Shown one piece after another: positions 6,860 to 16,340 of a stretch of DNA of 64,000 nucleotides. The notes below the pieces were generated by a model, which worked only from the letters and a program-made list of their open reading frames with translations, had not been told where the DNA came from and did no database searches. Position numbers and translations under genes: made by a program. The stretch is from RGIG8745 sp045576655 (lineage in GTDB: Bacteria > Bacteroidota > Bacteroidia > Bacteroidales > Bacteroidaceae): assembly GCA_045576655.1 (NCBI GenBank), contig JAZNGW010000032.1, positions 124,001-188,000 on the forward strand, written 5' to 3'. Positions within the stretch are counted from its first letter, which is position 1, and each line of letters opens with the position of its first letter.

Positions 6860-9331
6860 ATGAAATTTAGGAATTTACTAATGCTTATCGCTGCTTTGGG
6901 AATGTGCACAAAGACACAGGCGGAAATTGTTGATGTTGATACATTGCGATATGTTGGACCGTATGTGGTCAGACAGCCATTGATGGTTGATAGCGTGGAT
7001 GTGAAGTCAAACAAGTTTGATGCCAAGAAACTACTTGATGCTCCGATACGCCTTGACCTTGTAGAGGAAGGGCGTATACTTACCGATGGTGTTGTTGTTT
7101 CTGATGAAGAACAGTCAGCCCTGCATCTTTTGGGTTTTTCTCTAATCAATATAGAACGTACAGAAGTAGAGATTTCCGTGAGTGGATTGAGTGAAAAGCG
7201 TATTTATGTAGATGGAAATATTCTGTCTGGTCATGACGGGAAAATTACTCTAGAGCCGTCAGTACATAAGGTTGTAGTGAAATATTTGACAATGTCTAGA
7301 CAAATTGATACAATCGAAGTTGAAGTTGAAGTGAATAATAGTAAAATCCTGGATATCAGTGATATAAATTGTGGTAAACGTTTCTATACGATATATGATG
7401 CACTTCATGCTACACGTTTCAGCGGCGTGTCGCTTTCGCCCGATGGTAAATATGCCATATACGGAAAGAAGTTCACACGCCAGGGAGGACAGACGTCGTC
7501 TGTTACTTATGTGCGTGAACTTTCTTCGGGGCGTATTGTTGGCGAGCGGAACGGTAGCTTGACTTGGATGCCACGTACAAACAAGTATTACTATGTGCGA
7601 ACGGTATCAGACCGTAATCGTGAGATTGTTGCGGTAGATCCTGCAACTAGCAAGACCTCCGTCATTGCACAGAATGTGCCGGAGGCGCGTTTCATAATGT
7701 CACCAGCGGAAGATTATCTGCTTGTCTACACATCAGAGGCCGGACCTGACGAGGACCGAGGAGTGTATGAGGTTATAGAGCCAGAAGACCGTCAGCCTGG
7801 ATGGCGCACTCGACAAAATCTAGCCTTGTTCGATTTGAAGACAGGCCTCCAGACACCCCTCACATTCGGTTATCATAGTGTATGGGCATCTGATATATCT
7901 GCCGACGGAAAGAAAATCTTGCTCATGATGAGCGAGAGTTGCCTAACAGTACGTCCTACCACGGTCAACACACTTATGCTTCTCAATGTCGAGTCGATGG
8001 ATGTTGACACTCTTGTTCGTAAGGATGGATTCATATCTTCGGCACGTTTCTCCCCCGATGCTTCCGAAATCGTTATCAGCGGTTCGCCTGAGTGTCTTGG
8101 CGGTATTGGGCAGAATGTGATGGAAGGACAGACTCCGAGTATGATTGACCAGCAACTATATATTATGTCAGTAACAGACAAGAAGGTGCGTCCGGTGACA
8201 AAATACTTCAACCCTTGTGTGCAGAACTTCACTTGGAACAGGGGCGACGGACAGATATATTTCAATGCTGAAGATAAGGATTGTATTAACTTGTTCCGTC
8301 TCAATCCTAAGAATGGAAGTATAAGTCGGATAAATCTCCCTGAAGAGATGATTAATTCTTTCGATGTGGCTGACAACGCACGCCGACTGGCTTTTTATGG
8401 GCAAAGCGCATCTAATTCTGACCGCCTCTACACCCTCGACACGAAGAGTCTGAAGGTGGACCTTGTAGAAGACCTCAGTGCAGAGACTCTCCGCGATGTA
8501 ACTCTTGGCGAATGCCGAGCATGGGGCTATATCAATCCAAAAGGTGACACGATATGCTGCCGTTACTATCTGCCTCCACATTTTGACGGGCGAACTAAAC
8601 TTCCTATGATAGTCAATTATTATGGAGGGTGTAGTCCTACGAGTCGCAACTTCGAGAGCCGCTATCCTCATCATGCCTATGCTGCACTGGGGTATGCTGT
8701 GCTTGTCATTAATCCAAGCGGAGCAACAGGATTCGGGCAGGAATTTTCTGCACGTCACGTCAATACAGCAGGTGAGGGAGTGGCAGAAGACATTATCGGC
8801 GCGACACGACAGTTCTGCAAGGAGCATTCTTATGTAAATGAGAAGAAAATAGGATGTATCGGCGCAAGCTATGGCGGATTCATGACGATGTATTTGCAAA
8901 CTGTGACCGACCTATTTGCAGCGGCAATTTCACATGCGGGCATTAGCGATCACACAAGCTACTGGGGCGAGGGCTATTGGGGATATAGCTATAGCGAAGT
9001 GTCAATGGCGAACAACTATCCTTGGACAAACAAGCGCCTCTTTGTCGACCAAAGTCCGTTGTTTAATGCCGACAAGGTGCACACTCCGTTGCTATTCCTT
9101 CATGGAGCGGCCGACAATAATGTGCCTGTAGGCGAGAGTATTCAAATGTATACAGCCCTTAAACTGCTTGGACGTGAAACTGTGATGGTGCTTGTGTCTG
9201 ACCAAGAACACCACATCATTGACTACGCAAAGCGTCTGCGTTGGCAGAACACAATTTATGCATGGTTTGCCAAGTGGCTTAAAGATGACGCCTCATGGTG
9301 GAACGAAATCTATAAATCCAAAAATCTGTGA
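6860..9331 (+). CDS. S9 family peptidase (DPP IV/prolyl oligopeptidase type)
   Basis: A secreted or periplasmic serine peptidase of 823 residues. A signal peptide (MKFRNLLMLIAALGMCTKTQA) is followed by a long beta-propeller region (about residues 110-550) and an alpha/beta hydrolase domain. The catalytic residues are S670 in GASYGG, D752 in GAADNNV and H784 or H785 in QEHHII. Enzymes of this group release dipeptides, often after proline, and feed amino acids to protein-fermenting Bacteroidales. The ATG at 6860 was chosen because it opens the signal peptide; an in-frame upstream extension would run through the repeat array. The next gene starts on the stop codon. Confidence 0.9.
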   Translation: MKFRNLLMLIAALGMCTKTQAEIVDVDTLRYVGPYVVRQPLMVDSVDVKSNKFDAKKLLDAPIRLDLVEEGRILTDGVVVSDEEQSALHLLGFSLINIERTEVEISVSGLSEKRIYVDGNILSGHDGKITLEPSVHKVVVKYLTMSRQIDTIEVEVEVNNSKILDISDINCGKRFYTIYDALHATRFSGVSLSPDGKYAIYGKKFTRQGGQTSSVTYVRELSSGRIVGERNGSLTWMPRTNKYYYVRTVSDRNREIVAVDPATSKTSVIAQNVPEARFIMSPAEDYLLVYTSEAGPDEDRGVYEVIEPEDRQPGWRTRQNLALFDLKTGLQTPLTFGYHSVWASDISADGKKILLMMSESCLTVRPTTVNTLMLLNVESMDVDTLVRKDGFISSARFSPDASEIVISGSPECLGGIGQNVMEGQTPSMIDQQLYIMSVTDKKVRPVTKYFNPCVQNFTWNRGDGQIYFNAEDKDCINLFRLNPKNGSISRINLPEEMINSFDVADNARRLAFYGQSASNSDRLYTLDTKSLKVDLVEDLSAETLRDVTLGECRAWGYINPKGDTICCRYYLPPHFDGRTKLPMIVNYYGGCSPTSRNFESRYPHHAYAALGYAVLVINPSGATGFGQEFSARHVNTAGEGVAEDIIGATRQFCKEHSYVNEKKIGCIGASYGGFMTMYLQTVTDLFAAAISHAGISDHTSYWGEGYWGYSYSEVSMANNYPWTNKRLFVDQSPLFNADKVHTPLLFLHGAADNNVPVGESIQMYTALKLLGRETVMVLVSDQEHHIIDYAKRLRWQNTIYAWFAKWLKDDASWWNEIYKSKNL

Positions 9332-10032
9332 TAATATTAAAACTCGCAACTTTGAAACCTATAATGATATTTGTCCTTGTGACATTAGCGCTGTTTAGTC
9401 CTTGTACAATGATGTCACAGAATGTGTCGGATAATAATATTAAGCAATTCATCCTTAAGTTTTTACAATATTATCCTGAAGCAACCCTTCTTGATATCTA
9501 CAAGGGAGCATTCCAAGACCGATTCGGTCCTGCTCATATACTAACCGACAGCAAGGCTGTTGAGTCTTATATCAAAAGTGAATTGGAGGAAATGAAAAAA
9601 GATGCGCCAGTCGATGTTTGGGAGAGTAGCGTTTCTCATAACACAAAGTATGTAAATCATCGGAATTTGTGGGATTATTGCGAACCTTGCGGTTGGCATG
9701 CTAATTTCTACAGGGTTGATTTGACTGTGCTGAAAGACGGATTAATACCAATGAATGTCTTTGTAGACGCTTTCATGGAAAGTGCAGATGGCATAGACAC
9801 AACGTTTACATCTGCATGGTTAGAGGAGTGGGGTGAAACGATTCGCATAGTCCGTCGAGTCGTTCCCGATTTGCATAACTTCTCAACAGATTCTGCCACT
9901 ATTGCTAGACTTCTTTCAAATGGCAAATACGTGGTACATCATAGTTCCATCTTCAACAAGAACTACCGTCCGCATTACCGCATCATCCGCAAGGATGTGC
10001 TTGAGCGTATAATCATGTCTTTACATAAATAA
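9328..10032 (+). CDS. Secreted hypothetical protein
   Basis: This 234-residue protein has a hydrophobic signal segment ending near TMMSQ, then a compact alpha/beta domain rich in aromatic and charged residues (YYPEATLLDIYKGAFQDRFG near residue 48; YRPHYRIIRKDVLERI at the end). I recall similar proteins in other Bacteroidales but know no function. The start is uncertain. GTG at 9328 overlaps the TGA of the peptidase gene (GTGA) and supplies lysines ahead of the signal helix; ATG at 9364 would give 222 residues. The overlap implies translational coupling and an exported role alongside the peptidase. Confidence 0.65.
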   Translation: MIILKLATLKPIMIFVLVTLALFSPCTMMSQNVSDNNIKQFILKFLQYYPEATLLDIYKGAFQDRFGPAHILTDSKAVESYIKSELEEMKKDAPVDVWESSVSHNTKYVNHRNLWDYCEPCGWHANFYRVDLTVLKDGLIPMNVFVDAFMESADGIDTTFTSAWLEEWGETIRIVRRVVPDLHNFSTDSATIARLLSNGKYVVHHSSIFNKNYRPHYRIIRKDVLERIIMSLHK

Positions 10033-10040
10033 TAAAGCGT

Positions 10041-10772
10041 TTAGAGCAATTGGAGTTTTAATCCAAGCGAGAGTCCGATAATGTCCCATACGGATAGATA
10101 ATTATCTTGTATCATTGAACGGAGGTAAATATCGCATGTGCTTATTTCATAAAATGCAGTTATGCTTTTAATGAACTTTCGTTTGTTAAAAGGAACAATT
10201 TTAGTCACTCTCTGCCCAAGGAAGATGTTGGCTCTAATCTTTGTGGACATGTATTCATAGTATTTATGAGGATACCGTTCAGGCTGTCTTTCCCAAAACT
10301 CGTCGCCAAAAACTGTATTGAAATATATTCCGCATGAAAGCGGCTCGAGCGACCATCCTTTTTTCAGATAGATACTCCAGGGAATATAGTTCTGCTTGAG
10401 AGTCATTGTTAGCTTCCCTCTTGTGCTTCTGTATTTCGGCAAGAAACCAAATAGAAGATTTGTTTCCCATTGGTTATGTTCGCCGTAGTTCCATCCAATG
10501 CCGGCGGAAACGAATCCCATGTTTCCGGCATTCTGTACGATGAATTGAGTTGGAATGAGTCCAGCCCAATGCTTTCTGTATTTTCTAACTCTTAGGTCGT
10601 AGTCGTTGGAATCACTCGGATGGACATATATACCACGTTCTTCATCGTCTTCCTTAGAAAAGAATTTCTGTGTATCCACATGCTTAATGGAGTCTTTCCG
10701 TAAGTCTGTTTGTGCATATATGTTGTTTGTAAAAAAAATCAACAGACTAAAAATCAACGCTCTCATATTCAT
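10041..10772 (-). CDS. Putative outer-membrane beta-barrel protein
   Basis: A 243-residue protein with a signal peptide (MNMRALIFSLLIFFTNNIYAQ). An acidic linker follows, then alternating hydrophobic stretches with many aromatic residues from about residue 75, ending in SLGLKLQLL. This pattern suggests a small outer-membrane barrel. The family is not recognised. Its start lies inside the end of the phosphoesterase gene (26-nt overlap; a second ATG at 10766 also overlaps), so the two are almost certainly one operon with coupled translation. Confidence 0.6.
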   Translation of the reverse strand: MNMRALIFSLLIFFTNNIYAQTDLRKDSIKHVDTQKFFSKEDDEERGIYVHPSDSNDYDLRVRKYRKHWAGLIPTQFIVQNAGNMGFVSAGIGWNYGEHNQWETNLLFGFLPKYRSTRGKLTMTLKQNYIPWSIYLKKGWSLEPLSCGIYFNTVFGDEFWERQPERYPHKYYEYMSTKIRANIFLGQRVTKIVPFNKRKFIKSITAFYEISTCDIYLRSMIQDNYLSVWDIIGLSLGLKLQLL

Positions 10773-11550
10773 ATCCGTTAGGTGTTATCGTAAATAGTAA
10801 GTAGGAACGGTGCTCGGCACTGTCCACACCATAGTATATTACTCCATCATGATAAATGTCTCTTGCATTTTTGCAATGTTCGTGACCGTTGACACAGAAC
10901 ATTAAGCCAGGAAAATGGTTGACATATAGTTGAAAAACTTTGGCAACATTGTTATTGAACTGCTCGCATAGGGGTGGAGCATGCATACACATTATAGTGC
11001 GATCAAACTCAGAGGTGTTGTAGTGAATTTCCGCTTCCATAAAGTCGAAATTTGGTATGGCGGCCAAATAATCGTATTCTGTAGCATTAGTGTTAAGGCA
11101 AACAAACTTAATCCTGCCAGCGATGAAGGAGAAGTCATACGGACCATACATGCTTTTAAACATTTGGTCGCCTGTACCAAGAAAGTCATGATTGCCGATA
11201 AGTGCTACATATGGGACTTTTAGTTTCTCAATTATATCTCTTGCCCATACATATTCTTTAGTAGTGCCGCAATCTGTAAGATCACCTAAATGTATGACAA
11301 AATCAAGGTCCTCAACCCGATTTACAGCATTAACAAGATCCTCTGTGTCAGAATACCATCCATGCGTGTCACTAATGAATGCAATTCGGAGTGTTTCTTT
11401 ATCTTTGCATCTGTTTTCGATTAAAACAATATTTTCATTATTTATGTTACGTTTTCCACTGAAATTCACATCGTATGGATGTATGTCAAAAACTTTATCA
11501 CATGAGACTAAGACCAACGTTAAAAATAAATTTAAAAGTTGTTTCATCAT
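10747..11550 (-). CDS. Metallophosphoesterase lipoprotein
   Basis: A calcineurin-like phosphoesterase of 267 residues carrying the metal-binding blocks in order: ISDTHGW, HLGDLTD, IGNHDF, MHAPP and NGHEHC. The N-terminus (MMKQLLNLFLTLVLVSC) is a lipoprotein signal with a cysteine at the lipobox, so the enzyme is anchored in the envelope. Members hydrolyse phosphomonoesters or diesters; the substrate cannot be inferred. A TAATTTTG element on the minus strand (complement of 11568-11575) just before the start may be its promoter. It overlaps the barrel protein gene downstream. Confidence 0.82.
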   Translation of the reverse strand: MMKQLLNLFLTLVLVSCDKVFDIHPYDVNFSGKRNINNENIVLIENRCKDKETLRIAFISDTHGWYSDTEDLVNAVNRVEDLDFVIHLGDLTDCGTTKEYVWARDIIEKLKVPYVALIGNHDFLGTGDQMFKSMYGPYDFSFIAGRIKFVCLNTNATEYDYLAAIPNFDFMEAEIHYNTSEFDRTIMCMHAPPLCEQFNNNVAKVFQLYVNHFPGLMFCVNGHEHCKNARDIYHDGVIYYGVDSAEHRSYLLFTITPNGYEYESVDF

Positions 11551-11673
11551 TCGCAGTTATTTGTTTGCAAAATTACTGAATTATATTTGAAAACTTGTGT
11601 CCTTTTAGTCTCATAGATTTTCTATTATTGTGCAAATTGTTGTTTGTGTAATAAGATGCTCATCTTTTCAAAA

Positions 11674-11707
11674 AAGCAAAGCTGACTCTGCAGAGTCAGC
11701 TTTGCTT
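11674..11707 (-). terminator. Terminator after the rubrerythrin gene
   Basis: A perfect 34-base palindrome centred on CTGCAG, about 18 bases after the rubrerythrin stop codon. On the minus strand it is followed by a run of T. Confidence 0.8.
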
Positions 11708-11725
11708 AAAAATATTGCAATCTAA

Positions 11726-12292
11726 TTATTTCTTGAAAAATCTATTAAAAAGTCCTTGAAAACCTGCTCCATGGCGTGCTTCATCTTTCGCCATTTCATG
11801 AACTGTATCATGAATAGCGTCAAGATTTAGTTGCTTTGCAATTTTGGCAATTTCCATTTTGCCGACACACGCTCCTTCTTCTGCCATCATGCGTTTTTCA
11901 ACATTAGTTTTTGTGTCCCATACAACCTCGCCAAGAAGTTCTGCAAATTTAGCTGCATGTTCAGCTTCTTCCCATGCATAGCGCTTAAACGCTTCTGCAA
12001 TTTCGGGATATCCTTCGCGGTCTGCTTGGCGTGACATCGCTAAATACATGCCAACTTCAGTGCATTCTCCCATAAAATGGTCTTTCAAACCTTGAAGAAC
12101 AAAGGCGCCATCTTCTGTTTGAGGAATATCGTTTGCTACTCCCAAAACATGTTCTGTTACAAAATTAAGTCCTGTATTTTCCTCGGACAGTTTAAATTTT
12201 TCGCCAGGAACTTTGCACAAAGGACACGCATCAGGCGCTGTTTCTCCTTCATGAACATAACCGCACACAGGACAAATCCATTTTTTTGTCAT
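11726..12292 (-). CDS. Reverse rubrerythrin (rubredoxin plus ferritin-like domain)
   Basis: A 188-residue cytosolic non-haem iron protein that detoxifies hydrogen peroxide in anaerobes. The rubredoxin domain is at the N-terminus (C7PVC10 and C23PLC26), the reverse of classical rubrerythrin. The ferritin-like domain follows, with diiron ligands in the pattern EEAEHAAKF near residue 103 and DEARHG near residue 170. It is a single gene with its own terminator. A TAAATTTG element on the minus strand (complement of 12364-12371) could be its -7 box. Electron donors usually come from NAD(P)H:rubredoxin oxidoreductases encoded elsewhere. Confidence 0.9.
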   Translation of the reverse strand: MTKKWICPVCGYVHEGETAPDACPLCKVPGEKFKLSEENTGLNFVTEHVLGVANDIPQTEDGAFVLQGLKDHFMGECTEVGMYLAMSRQADREGYPEIAEAFKRYAWEEAEHAAKFAELLGEVVWDTKTNVEKRMMAEEGACVGKMEIAKIAKQLNLDAIHDTVHEMAKDEARHGAGFQGLFNRFFKK

Positions 12293-12464
12293 AATAGTCT
12301 ATAATTTTCAATTAATACTAAATAAATGTATTCAGATATAGCCTTATGCTTATTATCTTTACGCAAATTTATAACTATTTTTCAAGATTAAATAAAAACA
12401 GCATTTTTTTAATGTTTTTTATCAAAATTATGAGACTTTATGTTTTTAATAAACAAAGATAGCC

Positions 12465-12495
12465 TTGTTAATGATTTTACATTTTGTTATATTTG
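12465..12495 (+). promoter_or_regulatory. Promoter of the MORN-repeat gene
   Basis: TTG (12465-12467), 20 bases, then TATATTTG (12488-12495). It matches the consensus layout and gives a leader of about 20 bases before the ATG at 12521. Confidence 0.75.
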
Positions 12496-12520
12496 CAAAT
12501 GGAAAAATATATGAATAAAT

Positions 12521-13642
12521 ATGCACGCAAAATATATTATTATTAGTCTAATACTTTTGTTTGTGGGAACATTATCTCATGCGCAAAAAATCGTTATAGG
12601 GAATTATAAATTTAAAAAAGAAAAAGGTGAGTATTATGGAGAGATTGTAAGCGGGAAGCCAAATGGAAAAGGTAAAACTGTTTTTAAAAATGGTGATACT
12701 TATGAGGGAGAGTATGTGAAAGGAAAACGTCAGGGAAAAGGGCTGTATCTATTTGCGGATGGTGAGAAGTATGACGGGGATTGGTTTGATGATTGTCAGC
12801 ATGGGAATGGAACGTTCTATTTTTCCAATAATAATAAATATGAAGGATTGTGGTATGCTGACTATCAGGAAGGGGCTGGTACGATGTTCTATTACAACGG
12901 AGATAAATATGTGGGAAATTGGCACCTAGATCTACGTGAAGGCGAAGGTACGTATACATGGGCAAACGGTGTATTCTATAAAGGCGAATGGAAAGCAGAC
13001 AAGAAGTGTGGAATGGGGTTGTTTGATTGGAAGGATGGAAGTAGTTATTATGGGAATATGGATAATGATAGGAGAAACGGGCAGGGAACATATTTCTATT
13101 CTAATGGCGATAAATATGTTGGTGAATGGAAAGATGACATGATGCATGGTAAGGGCATATATGAATTTAAGAATGGCGATAAATATGAAGGAGAGTATTC
13201 TGTTGGAGAACGAACAGGTCAAGGTATATTTATATATGCGGACAAGCGAAAGTATATAGGGCAATTTAAAAATGGTCTCATGGATGGTTTTGGCGCATAT
13301 TCTTGGCCAGATGGTTCAAAGTATGAAGGATATTGGATTGAAGACAAACAGAATGGCAGAGGTAAATTTATGTCTTCTACAGGTGACAGTTATGACGGAG
13401 AATGGGCCAATGGAATGATGAATGGAGAAGGTGTTTTAAGGTTGGCGGATGGAACAAAATTCAAGGGTTTTTTCAAGGATGGCATGCGTCATGGTAAATG
13501 CATTGAAGAATCAAAAGATGGAGTACGCTTTGAAGGAACTTACAAAAATGGTAAACGTGACGGTGCATATACAGAACGTGACAAGGATGGTAATGTGATT
13601 CGACAAGGGTTCTATAAAAATGGTTATTTGGAAAGTAAATAA
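12521..13642 (+). CDS. Secreted MORN-repeat protein
   Basis: A 373-residue protein with a signal peptide (MHAKYIIISLILLFVGTLSHAQ). About 14 consecutive MORN repeats run from residue 39 to about 360. Each is exactly 23 residues, of the form YxGxWxxGxxxGxGxxxxxxGxx, with no insertions between them. The short C-terminal tail keeps a similar pattern (GFYKNGYLESK). MORN repeats form an elongated beta sheet that binds lipids or proteins. In Bacteroidales many exported examples exist without assigned function. It is followed 29 bases later by the YhcH gene. Confidence 0.88.
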   Translation: MHAKYIIISLILLFVGTLSHAQKIVIGNYKFKKEKGEYYGEIVSGKPNGKGKTVFKNGDTYEGEYVKGKRQGKGLYLFADGEKYDGDWFDDCQHGNGTFYFSNNNKYEGLWYADYQEGAGTMFYYNGDKYVGNWHLDLREGEGTYTWANGVFYKGEWKADKKCGMGLFDWKDGSSYYGNMDNDRRNGQGTYFYSNGDKYVGEWKDDMMHGKGIYEFKNGDKYEGEYSVGERTGQGIFIYADKRKYIGQFKNGLMDGFGAYSWPDGSKYEGYWIEDKQNGRGKFMSSTGDSYDGEWANGMMNGEGVLRLADGTKFKGFFKDGMRHGKCIEESKDGVRFEGTYKNGKRDGAYTERDKDGNVIRQGFYKNGYLESK

Positions 13643-13671
13643 AAATTCTTTATCTTAAAAATACATGTATT

Positions 13672-14115
13672 ATGATTGTAGACACACTTAAAAATCTAGA
13701 GAAGTACGTATCCTTGAACCCTCTTTTTAATAAGGTCGTGGAATATTTGAAGAATAACGACTTAAACACTCATGATGAGGGCAAGGTGACTATTGAAGGA
13801 GAAAGGCTTTTTGTTAACTTTTGCCTTGCTGGCGGTAAGACAAAAGATGTAGCAAAACTTGAAACTCACAACAAAATGATAGACATACAGATCCCACTTA
13901 GTTGCCCTGAAACAATGGGATATACGCCTCGTGAAGATTTGCCAGTTATGCCTTACGATGCAGATAAAGATTTGACTTTCTATGAAGGATTAGCTCAACA
14001 ATATATTACGGTTAAGCCTGGTATGTTTGCTATATTCTTTCCTCAAGACGGACATGCACCTTGTGTTAGTGATAATGAACAAATTAAAAAAGTGATATTT
14101 AAAGTTGAAGCGTAA
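13672..14115 (+). CDS. YhcH/YjgK/YiaL family protein
   Basis: A 147-residue single-domain protein of the YhcH/YjgK/YiaL (DUF386) cupin family. The family pattern is visible: an N-terminal helix, the conserved block LETHNKMIDIQI around residue 64, and the C-terminal segment FAIFFPQDGHAPC with a histidine likely to bind metal. Relatives act in sugar metabolism, for example with sialic-acid or beta-galactoside genes, perhaps as anomerases. Here the neighbour is the glycogen branching enzyme, 39 bases downstream, so a link to carbohydrate metabolism is possible but unproven. Confidence 0.85.
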   Translation: MIVDTLKNLEKYVSLNPLFNKVVEYLKNNDLNTHDEGKVTIEGERLFVNFCLAGGKTKDVAKLETHNKMIDIQIPLSCPETMGYTPREDLPVMPYDADKDLTFYEGLAQQYITVKPGMFAIFFPQDGHAPCVSDNEQIKKVIFKVEA

Positions 14116-14154
14116 TGTGTTGAATGTTCACGGTTAACTTATAATTTTGAGATC

Positions 14155-16236
14155 ATGACTACAAAAACAACTGCCGAATGTGCGGCAAAAACAAAGAAAT
14201 GCGCAAAGACGTACTTTGTAAAAAGGGCTCCCAAAATTGGTCTTATTAAAAATGATTCCTGGCTGGAGCCATATGAGGAGGCTATCGTTGGAAGGCATCA
14301 ACATGTAATAGATAAAATCAATGAACTGACAAACAACGGCAAAACATCGCTTTCTGATTTTGCTTCAGGTCATCTTTATTTTGGACTTCATAAGACTGAT
14401 AAAGGCTGGACATTTCGCGAATGGGCACCCAATGCAACAGATATATATATAGTAGGCGACTTCAACGGATGGAACGAATTGCCTCAATATAAGATGAAAA
14501 AACTCAAGAATGGAAATTGGGAGATTAATCTCAAACCAGGGGCAATGAAGCATGGAGACCTATACAAATTAAGTATACATTGGGACGGTGACCAGGGAGA
14601 GAGAATTCCCGCTTGGTGCAGAAGAGTAGTACAGGACGAACAGACTAAAATTTTCTCAGCTCAGGTATGGGCGCCAGAAACTCCGTACGTTTTCAAGAAA
14701 AAGACATTTAAACCTAATACGGCACCACTTCTCATATATGAATGCCACATTGGAATGGCGCAAGATGAAGAAAAGGTTGGAACTTATATTGAATTTAAAG
14801 ATAAGATATTGCCAAGAATTGCTGCCGATGGATACAACTGTATTCAGATTATGGCTATAGCAGAGCATCCTTATTACGGTTCATTCGGTTACCATGTAAG
14901 TAATTTCTTTGCACCTTCAAGTCGTTTCGGTACTCCAGAAGAATTGAAGGAACTCGTTGATGAAGCGCATAAGCAGGGAATTGCTGTAATCATGGACATC
15001 GTTCATTCCCATGCCGTTAAAAATGAGATGGAAGGTTTAGGAAATTTTGCGGGTGATGGCTGTCAGTATTTTATGAGCGGTGGTCGACGTGAACATCCTG
15101 CATGGGATTCCCTTTGTTTTGATTACGGCAAGAATGAAGTTATACACTATCTTTTGAGTAACTGCAAGTATTGGCTTGAAGAATACAAATTTGACGGTTT
15201 CCGTTTTGATGGTGTAACGTCTATGCTTTATTACAGTCATGGACTTGGTGAGGCGTTCTGTGGTTATGGGGATTATTATAATGGACATCAAGACGACGAG
15301 GCTATAGCATATCTCACTCTTGCTAACCTTCTCATTCATGAGGTTAATCCTAAAGCAATTACTATTGCTGAAGAGGTTTCGGGTATGCCAGGTCTTGCTG
15401 CTCCATTTAAAAACGGTGGTTATGGTTTTGATTACAGAATGGCAATGAATGTCCCTGATTATTGGATTAAGACAATCAAGGAATTGCGTGATGAAGATTG
15501 GAAACCAAGTTCGATGTTCTGGGAAACAACAAATAGACGAGCTGACGAAAAGACTATTTCCTATGCCGAGAGTCATGACCAGGCGTTGGTGGGGGATAAA
15601 ACTATTATTTTCCGTCTTGTGGATGCTGATATGTATTGGCATTTCAAGAAGGGGGACGAGAACTTCATGTCACATAGAGGAATTGCTTTGCACAAGATGA
15701 TTCGTTTGCTTACTGCTTCTACAATTAATGGTGGCTATCTTAATTTTATGGGTAATGAATTCGGGCATCCTGAATGGATAGATTTCCCTCGCGAAGGAAA
15801 CGGATGGAGTCATAAATATGCGCGACGTCAGTGGAATCTTGTTGATAACAAGGATTTGTGCTACCATTATTTGGGAGATTTTGACCAGGCAATGATTTCA
15901 TTAATCGGTAGAGCAAAGAATTTCCAAAAGACAAAGGTGGAAGAACGCTGGCATAACGATGGAGATCAAGTTCTCGCATTCTCTCGCGGTGATCTATTGT
16001 TTGTGTTTAATTTTAGTCCTGATAAATCATTTGTGGATTATGGTTTTATCGTGCCAGAAGGTTCGTATGATGTGGTATTGAACACTGATGCGAAGGTTTT
16101 CGGTGGTAATGGACTTGCAGATGATTCTATTCGCCATTTTACGAACTATGACCCTATATACAAGCAAGACGGCAAGGGATGGCTCAAACTATATCTTCCT
16201 GCTCGAAGTGCAGTAGTATTATGTAAGATTGATTGA
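14155..16236 (+). CDS. glgB: 1,4-alpha-glucan branching enzyme, eukaryote-type GH13
   Basis: A 693-residue enzyme that forms alpha-1,6 branches in glycogen. A CBM48-like N-terminal domain (YFGLHKTDKGWTFREWAPNA, then VGDFNGW) precedes the GH13 barrel and a C-terminal beta domain. Catalytic residues are D352 (FDGFRFDG), E406 (IAEEVSG) and D475 (YAESHDQ). The AEEVSGMPG block resembles the eukaryotic GBE1 subgroup, which is common in Bacteroidetes, rather than the E. coli GlgB type. There is no signal peptide. The gene ends at a strong terminator. The GH13 amylase at 3098 could take part in the same storage-glucan metabolism, but they are 9 kb apart. Confidence 0.93.
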   Translation: MTTKTTAECAAKTKKCAKTYFVKRAPKIGLIKNDSWLEPYEEAIVGRHQHVIDKINELTNNGKTSLSDFASGHLYFGLHKTDKGWTFREWAPNATDIYIVGDFNGWNELPQYKMKKLKNGNWEINLKPGAMKHGDLYKLSIHWDGDQGERIPAWCRRVVQDEQTKIFSAQVWAPETPYVFKKKTFKPNTAPLLIYECHIGMAQDEEKVGTYIEFKDKILPRIAADGYNCIQIMAIAEHPYYGSFGYHVSNFFAPSSRFGTPEELKELVDEAHKQGIAVIMDIVHSHAVKNEMEGLGNFAGDGCQYFMSGGRREHPAWDSLCFDYGKNEVIHYLLSNCKYWLEEYKFDGFRFDGVTSMLYYSHGLGEAFCGYGDYYNGHQDDEAIAYLTLANLLIHEVNPKAITIAEEVSGMPGLAAPFKNGGYGFDYRMAMNVPDYWIKTIKELRDEDWKPSSMFWETTNRRADEKTISYAESHDQALVGDKTIIFRLVDADMYWHFKKGDENFMSHRGIALHKMIRLLTASTINGGYLNFMGNEFGHPEWIDFPREGNGWSHKYARRQWNLVDNKDLCYHYLGDFDQAMISLIGRAKNFQKTKVEERWHNDGDQVLAFSRGDLLFVFNFSPDKSFVDYGFIVPEGSYDVVLNTDAKVFGGNGLADDSIRHFTNYDPIYKQDGKGWLKLYLPARSAVVLCKID

Positions 16237-16244
16237 AAAATATG

Positions 16245-16273
16245 GCAATGAGGTTGAATTTCAACCTCATTGC
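16245..16273 (+). terminator. Terminator after glgB
   Basis: A perfect 13-bp stem (16245-16257 with 16261-16273) around a 3-base loop, nine bases after the stop codon, followed by TAATTTT. Confidence 0.75.
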
Positions 16274-16340
16274 TAATTTTCAAGATGTTTAATTATTAGT
16301 TAATTATTAGGCATATAGGAAATATTCATAAAGTTTTATT

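Noticed and set aside
8168..8899. Minus-strand open frame of 243 codons opposite the S9 peptidase
   Set aside because: The plus-strand peptidase has an intact catalytic triad across the same region; the antisense product shows no recognisable features.
15037..15642. Minus-strand open frame of 201 codons opposite glgB
   Set aside because: It covers the catalytic domain of the branching enzyme and has no domain of its own.
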